This document shows positions 6,263 to 8,154 of a stretch of 8,154 nt of DNA, piece after piece. Numbering within the stretch: the first letter of the stretch is position 1; each line of letters begins with the position of its first letter. The notes below the pieces were generated by a model. That model saw only the letters and a program-made list of their open reading frames with translations. It was not told the origin of the DNA and did not search any database. Location: assembly GCA_902780985.1 (NCBI GenBank), contig CACZHN010000113.1, positions 1 to 8,154 of the forward strand, given 5' to 3'. The position numbers and the translations under genes were made by a program. The stretch is from an uncultured Lachnospiraceae bacterium. Its GTDB lineage: Bacteria > Bacillota_A > Clostridia > Lachnospirales > Lachnospiraceae.

Positions 6263-7082
6263 ATCTGTAATTTTCCAAAAGCCACTTTGCTACGCTGTCT
6301 TCCCTGTTGCTGCCGATGATCCCCGTAGCCACGGCTTTTAATCCGTCCACTGCATTTTCCACTGCATAACATTCATCGGATATTTCGAACATCGGAATGT
6401 CGTTCAGGGCGTCACCGAAGGAGATCACTTTCGTACAGCCCCACATGTCTTTAAGCTTTTTGATAGCATTTGACTTGGACGCCTTTGAAGGCATGATCTC
6501 ACACCAGTATTCGGGTCTGTATAACTCCTGCTGTAGGGTGCAGCGGTATCTTTCGTCTTCGGAAAAGATCTTATAGATAGGTTCCAGTTCTTCCTTCTCG
6601 CCTATACAGGTAAAGTAGAACATCTCCCCCTCATAAAGAGCGTCGTTATCGGTTACGGAACGGAATCTCTTATCTCCCTTACGCTGACTCAGATAGCGCT
6701 TCACTCCCTCATTTTCATATTCCGGGATCCAGGATACTTTCTCTATTCCGTCTATAAAAGAATAAACCATGGGACTGATACCGTACTCCATAAGAGACTC
6801 CCTCACCTTGGCCCTTTCTTCTTCCGTAAAGTCTTCCTTGGAAAGAATCTCTCCCGTGGAAGGCTGAATGATAAATGCACCGTTATATGCAATGATCGGA
6901 ATATTGGTCGATAGCCCCTGAGTAACCTTTGATGCCGAAACCAGCGATCTGGCGGTGGCATAGGTAAAGAGCATTCCCTTATCCACCAGCCCGTTGATGG
7001 TATCGGAACTGAAAGGCGTTACTTCATCCGATTCATTCAGTAACGTGCCGTCTAGGTCGGTAACATACAGTATCTTTTCCAT
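6261..7082 (-). CDS. Cof-type HAD-IIB family phosphatase
   Basis: A 273-residue stand-alone haloacid dehalogenase-superfamily hydrolase of the Cof/YbiV type, a cytosolic Mg-dependent phosphatase of sugar phosphates, flavin precursors or similar small molecules. All four HAD motifs are present: motif I DLDGTLL with nucleophile Asp9 and acid/base Asp11; motif II ATARS with Thr43; motif III Lys203 (in SKASKSNAI); motif IV SFGDALNDIPM with Asp224 and Asp228. The region between about 80 and 195 is the C2 (type IIB) cap that determines substrate choice; its substrate cannot be predicted here. The start is supported by GAGGGGAG at 7087-7094, and the 22 bp gap to the preceding GNAT fits an operon. 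The N-terminal core resembles the HAD half of the Nudix-HAD protein at the left edge (shared YVTDLDGTL, INGL and ATARS), suggesting paralogy. Confidence 0.94.
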   Translation of the reverse strand: MEKILYVTDLDGTLLNESDEVTPFSSDTINGLVDKGMLFTYATARSLVSASKVTQGLSTNIPIIAYNGAFIIQPSTGEILSKEDFTEEERAKVRESLMEYGISPMVYSFIDGIEKVSWIPEYENEGVKRYLSQRKGDKRFRSVTDNDALYEGEMFYFTCIGEKEELEPIYKIFSEDERYRCTLQQELYRPEYWCEIMPSKASKSNAIKKLKDMWGCTKVISFGDALNDIPMFEISDECYAVENAVDGLKAVATGIIGSNREDSVAKWLLENYR

Positions 7083-7104
7083 GATTCTCCCCTCGATAAT
7101 CCGC

Positions 7105-7608
7105 TTATAAATTTAATTCGTAAAATATTATGGTCATCTTGTCGTTGATTATCTCTTCGCCGCCTACTCTTACGAAGCCGCATTTTTCATAGAGATGGCA
7201 GTTGCCTTTTTCCTGAAGGATCGTGTCCAGTTTCCATTTTTTGATCTCCGGATTCATATCAAAAGCCTTCATGATCGCAGCATATGCGATGCCCTGATTC
7301 TGATATTCCGGAAGTATAAATATCGGACTGATGTAGTAGGTTTCTTTATCATTTACATCTCTTGTTCCGATGTTGACAGCACCTACTCTTACTCCGTCCT
7401 TTACGATGAAGAAGTACTTTCTTCCCGGTGCTTTCGCTCTGTTTCGTATTCTCTCAACAGTCTCTATCGCCGGCGACATATCGTCATGATATTTCTCGTA
7501 AAGAGGCATGAAACATTCAACCTGCATCTTATGAAGCAGCTCTATATCCTCATCCTTTACTTCCTCGAATTCAATGGTGGGATAGGTTCTCTCGAAGTTC
7601 ATGCTCAT
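7105..7608 (-). CDS. GNAT family N-acetyltransferase
   Basis: A 167-residue single-domain GNAT, the usual length for the family. Its predicted role is transfer of an acetyl group from acetyl-CoA to an amine; the substrate is not readable from sequence. Motif A is ISPIFILPEYQNQGIA (93-108), with Q103-N-Q-G106-I-A108 as the variant of the Q/R-x-x-G-x-G/A loop. Motif B is NCHLYEKCGF (136-145), and the C-terminal strand is MTIIFYEL. There is an N-terminal MSM; I take the first ATG because a G-rich Shine-Dalgarno (AAGGGGG) lies 8 nt upstream, whereas the second ATG would be 14 nt away. The start codon follows the TAA of the upstream GNAT with no gap. The two adjacent GNATs are only distantly similar, so they do not look like a recent tandem duplication. 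Confidence 0.93.
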   Translation of the reverse strand: MSMNFERTYPTIEFEEVKDEDIELLHKMQVECFMPLYEKYHDDMSPAIETVERIRNRAKAPGRKYFFIVKDGVRVGAVNIGTRDVNDKETYYISPIFILPEYQNQGIAYAAIMKAFDMNPEIKKWKLDTILQEKGNCHLYEKCGFVRVGGEEIINDKMTIIFYELNL

Positions 7609-8154
7609 TTACTTATCCCCCTTAACGTAATAGTATGTATAAACCTTTTCAAATCCCAGCTTCTTATAAAGATTCATAGCCACGGGATTGCTCTGCATAA
7701 CCTGAAGATATGAATAGTCCGCGCCGCAGTCTTTCGATATAAGCACCGCTGCCCTGCAGAGCTTTTCACCCAGTCCCCTGCCTCTTAAACTCTTATCCAC
7801 TACCACGTTATGCAGCAGGCTGAAACCTTCTTCGATGGCCAGAGAAGCCAGTGCAGCAATTTTGCCGTCTTGCATAACCTTGATATAAACCTTTTCCGAG
7901 GCAACCTTTGCGTGGATCTTCTTGCACAGTTCCCTGTTATGCTCATCGTTAAGCTCTTCGAATTCGAAATACGGCTCGAACCAGTCTTCCGGTTCCGCAC
8001 CGTATACCACATCCTTCAGGATTTCTTCCCTGTCCCAGGCAGTATTCACATCACTGAGTTCCAATGTCATTACATCCGTAGGACGTATCACCTGATAACC
8101 TCTCTGCAGCAGTAAGTCCACCAGTTCCGTATCGGCTTCTGTCAGTTTAAACAT
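7609..8154 (-). CDS. GNAT family N-acetyltransferase, 5'-truncated by the window edge
   Basis: Predicted acetyl-CoA-dependent N-acetyltransferase; the acceptor is unknown. The visible 181 residues contain a GNAT core at about 75-178. Motif A is the strand NVVVD (116-120) followed by RGRGLGE (124-130), the pyrophosphate-binding loop of acetyl-CoA. Motif B is NPVAMNLYKKLGF (156-168). Residues 1-70 form a preceding region ending in acidic/aromatic stretches. The first codon in view is an ATG lying exactly on the last three bases, so no ribosome site can be inspected. In two-domain GNATs of this type (roughly 240-260 residues) the stretch beginning FKLT and followed by LLLQRGY and PTDVMTLEL lies in the middle of the protein, after an N-terminal GNAT-like half. 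I therefore infer that the true start lies upstream of the window. The stop codon directly abuts the start of the next GNAT, indicating co-translation. Confidence 0.87.
   Translation of the reverse strand: MFKLTEADTELVDLLLQRGYQVIRPTDVMTLELSDVNTAWDREEILKDVVYGAEPEDWFEPYFEFEELNDEHNRELCKKIHAKVASEKVYIKVMQDGKIAALASLAIEEGFSLLHNVVVDKSLRGRGLGEKLCRAAVLISKDCGADYSYLQVMQSNPVAMNLYKKLGFEKVYTYYYVKGDK
7617..7623 (-). promoter_or_regulatory. Shine-Dalgarno of the second GNAT, inside the upstream gene
   Basis: AAGGGGG on the minus strand, 8 nt before the ATG at 7608. It lies in the last codons of the upstream acetyltransferase, so ribosomes ending there sit on the next start. This decides the first of two nearby ATGs and implies translational coupling. 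Confidence 0.75.

Noticed and set aside
7609..8154. The right-edge acetyltransferase as a complete 181-residue protein starting at 8154
   Set aside because: The ATG falls exactly on the window edge, no ribosome site can be seen, and the first residues resemble the middle of two-domain GNATs. A 5'-truncated reading is more likely.
7105..8154. Tandem duplication of the two adjacent acetyltransferases
   Set aside because: They share only general GNAT motifs; loop sequences (RGRGLGE versus QNQGIA) and flanks differ too much for a recent duplication.

Overview
The window is one densely packed minus-strand gene run, read from position 8154 down to 1, with nine coding regions. Neighbouring genes are separated by only 0 to 22 bp, most starts have a clear Shine-Dalgarno sequence, and I see no promoter, terminator, RNA gene, repeat or mobile element. 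The layout looks like the middle of a long operon cut by both window edges. The AGGAG/AAGGAG ribosome sites, two TTG starts, moderate GC (mid-40s percent by eye), an oxygen-sensitive-looking [4Fe-4S] aldo/keto reductase and the lineage flavour of the proteins suggest an anaerobic Firmicute, possibly Lachnospiraceae/Clostridia. This is an inference; no marker gene is present.

In transcription order: (1) the C-terminal part of a GNAT acetyltransferase, cut at the right edge; (2) a second GNAT; (3) a stand-alone Cof-type HAD-IIB phosphatase; (4) an HD-domain 5'-nucleotidase fused to a HAD-IIB phosphatase; (5) an aldo/keto reductase with a C-terminal ferredoxin-like cysteine module; (6) a HAD-like domain fused to a tyrosine/dual-specificity-type phosphatase; (7) an isochorismatase-type cysteine hydrolase fused to a RimJ/RimL-type GNAT; (8) an Asp/Glu racemase homologue; (9) a Nudix hydrolase fused to a HAD-IIB phosphatase, cut at the left edge. 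The last gene becomes visible only when the minus strand of bases 1-638 is translated, because its stop lies outside the window.

The striking feature is the architecture. Four of the nine genes are two-domain fusions of enzymes normally encoded separately, and in each both domains look complete at the junction. The HAD fold occurs four times, in three different fusion settings and once alone, and GNAT occurs three times. The domain types (Nudix, HD nucleotidase, HAD, PTP, cysteine hydrolase, AKR, racemase, acetyltransferases) are typical of metabolite salvage, repair and 'house-cleaning'. No transporter, regulator or committed biosynthetic enzyme is visible, so a shared pathway cannot be assigned. 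Three domains carry substitutions at positions that matter for catalysis: the racemase (Ala83/Gly84 in place of the usual Cys-or-Thr/Asn), the HAD half of gene 6 (Gly12 instead of the second Asp of motif I), and, more mildly, motif IV of the HAD half of gene 4.
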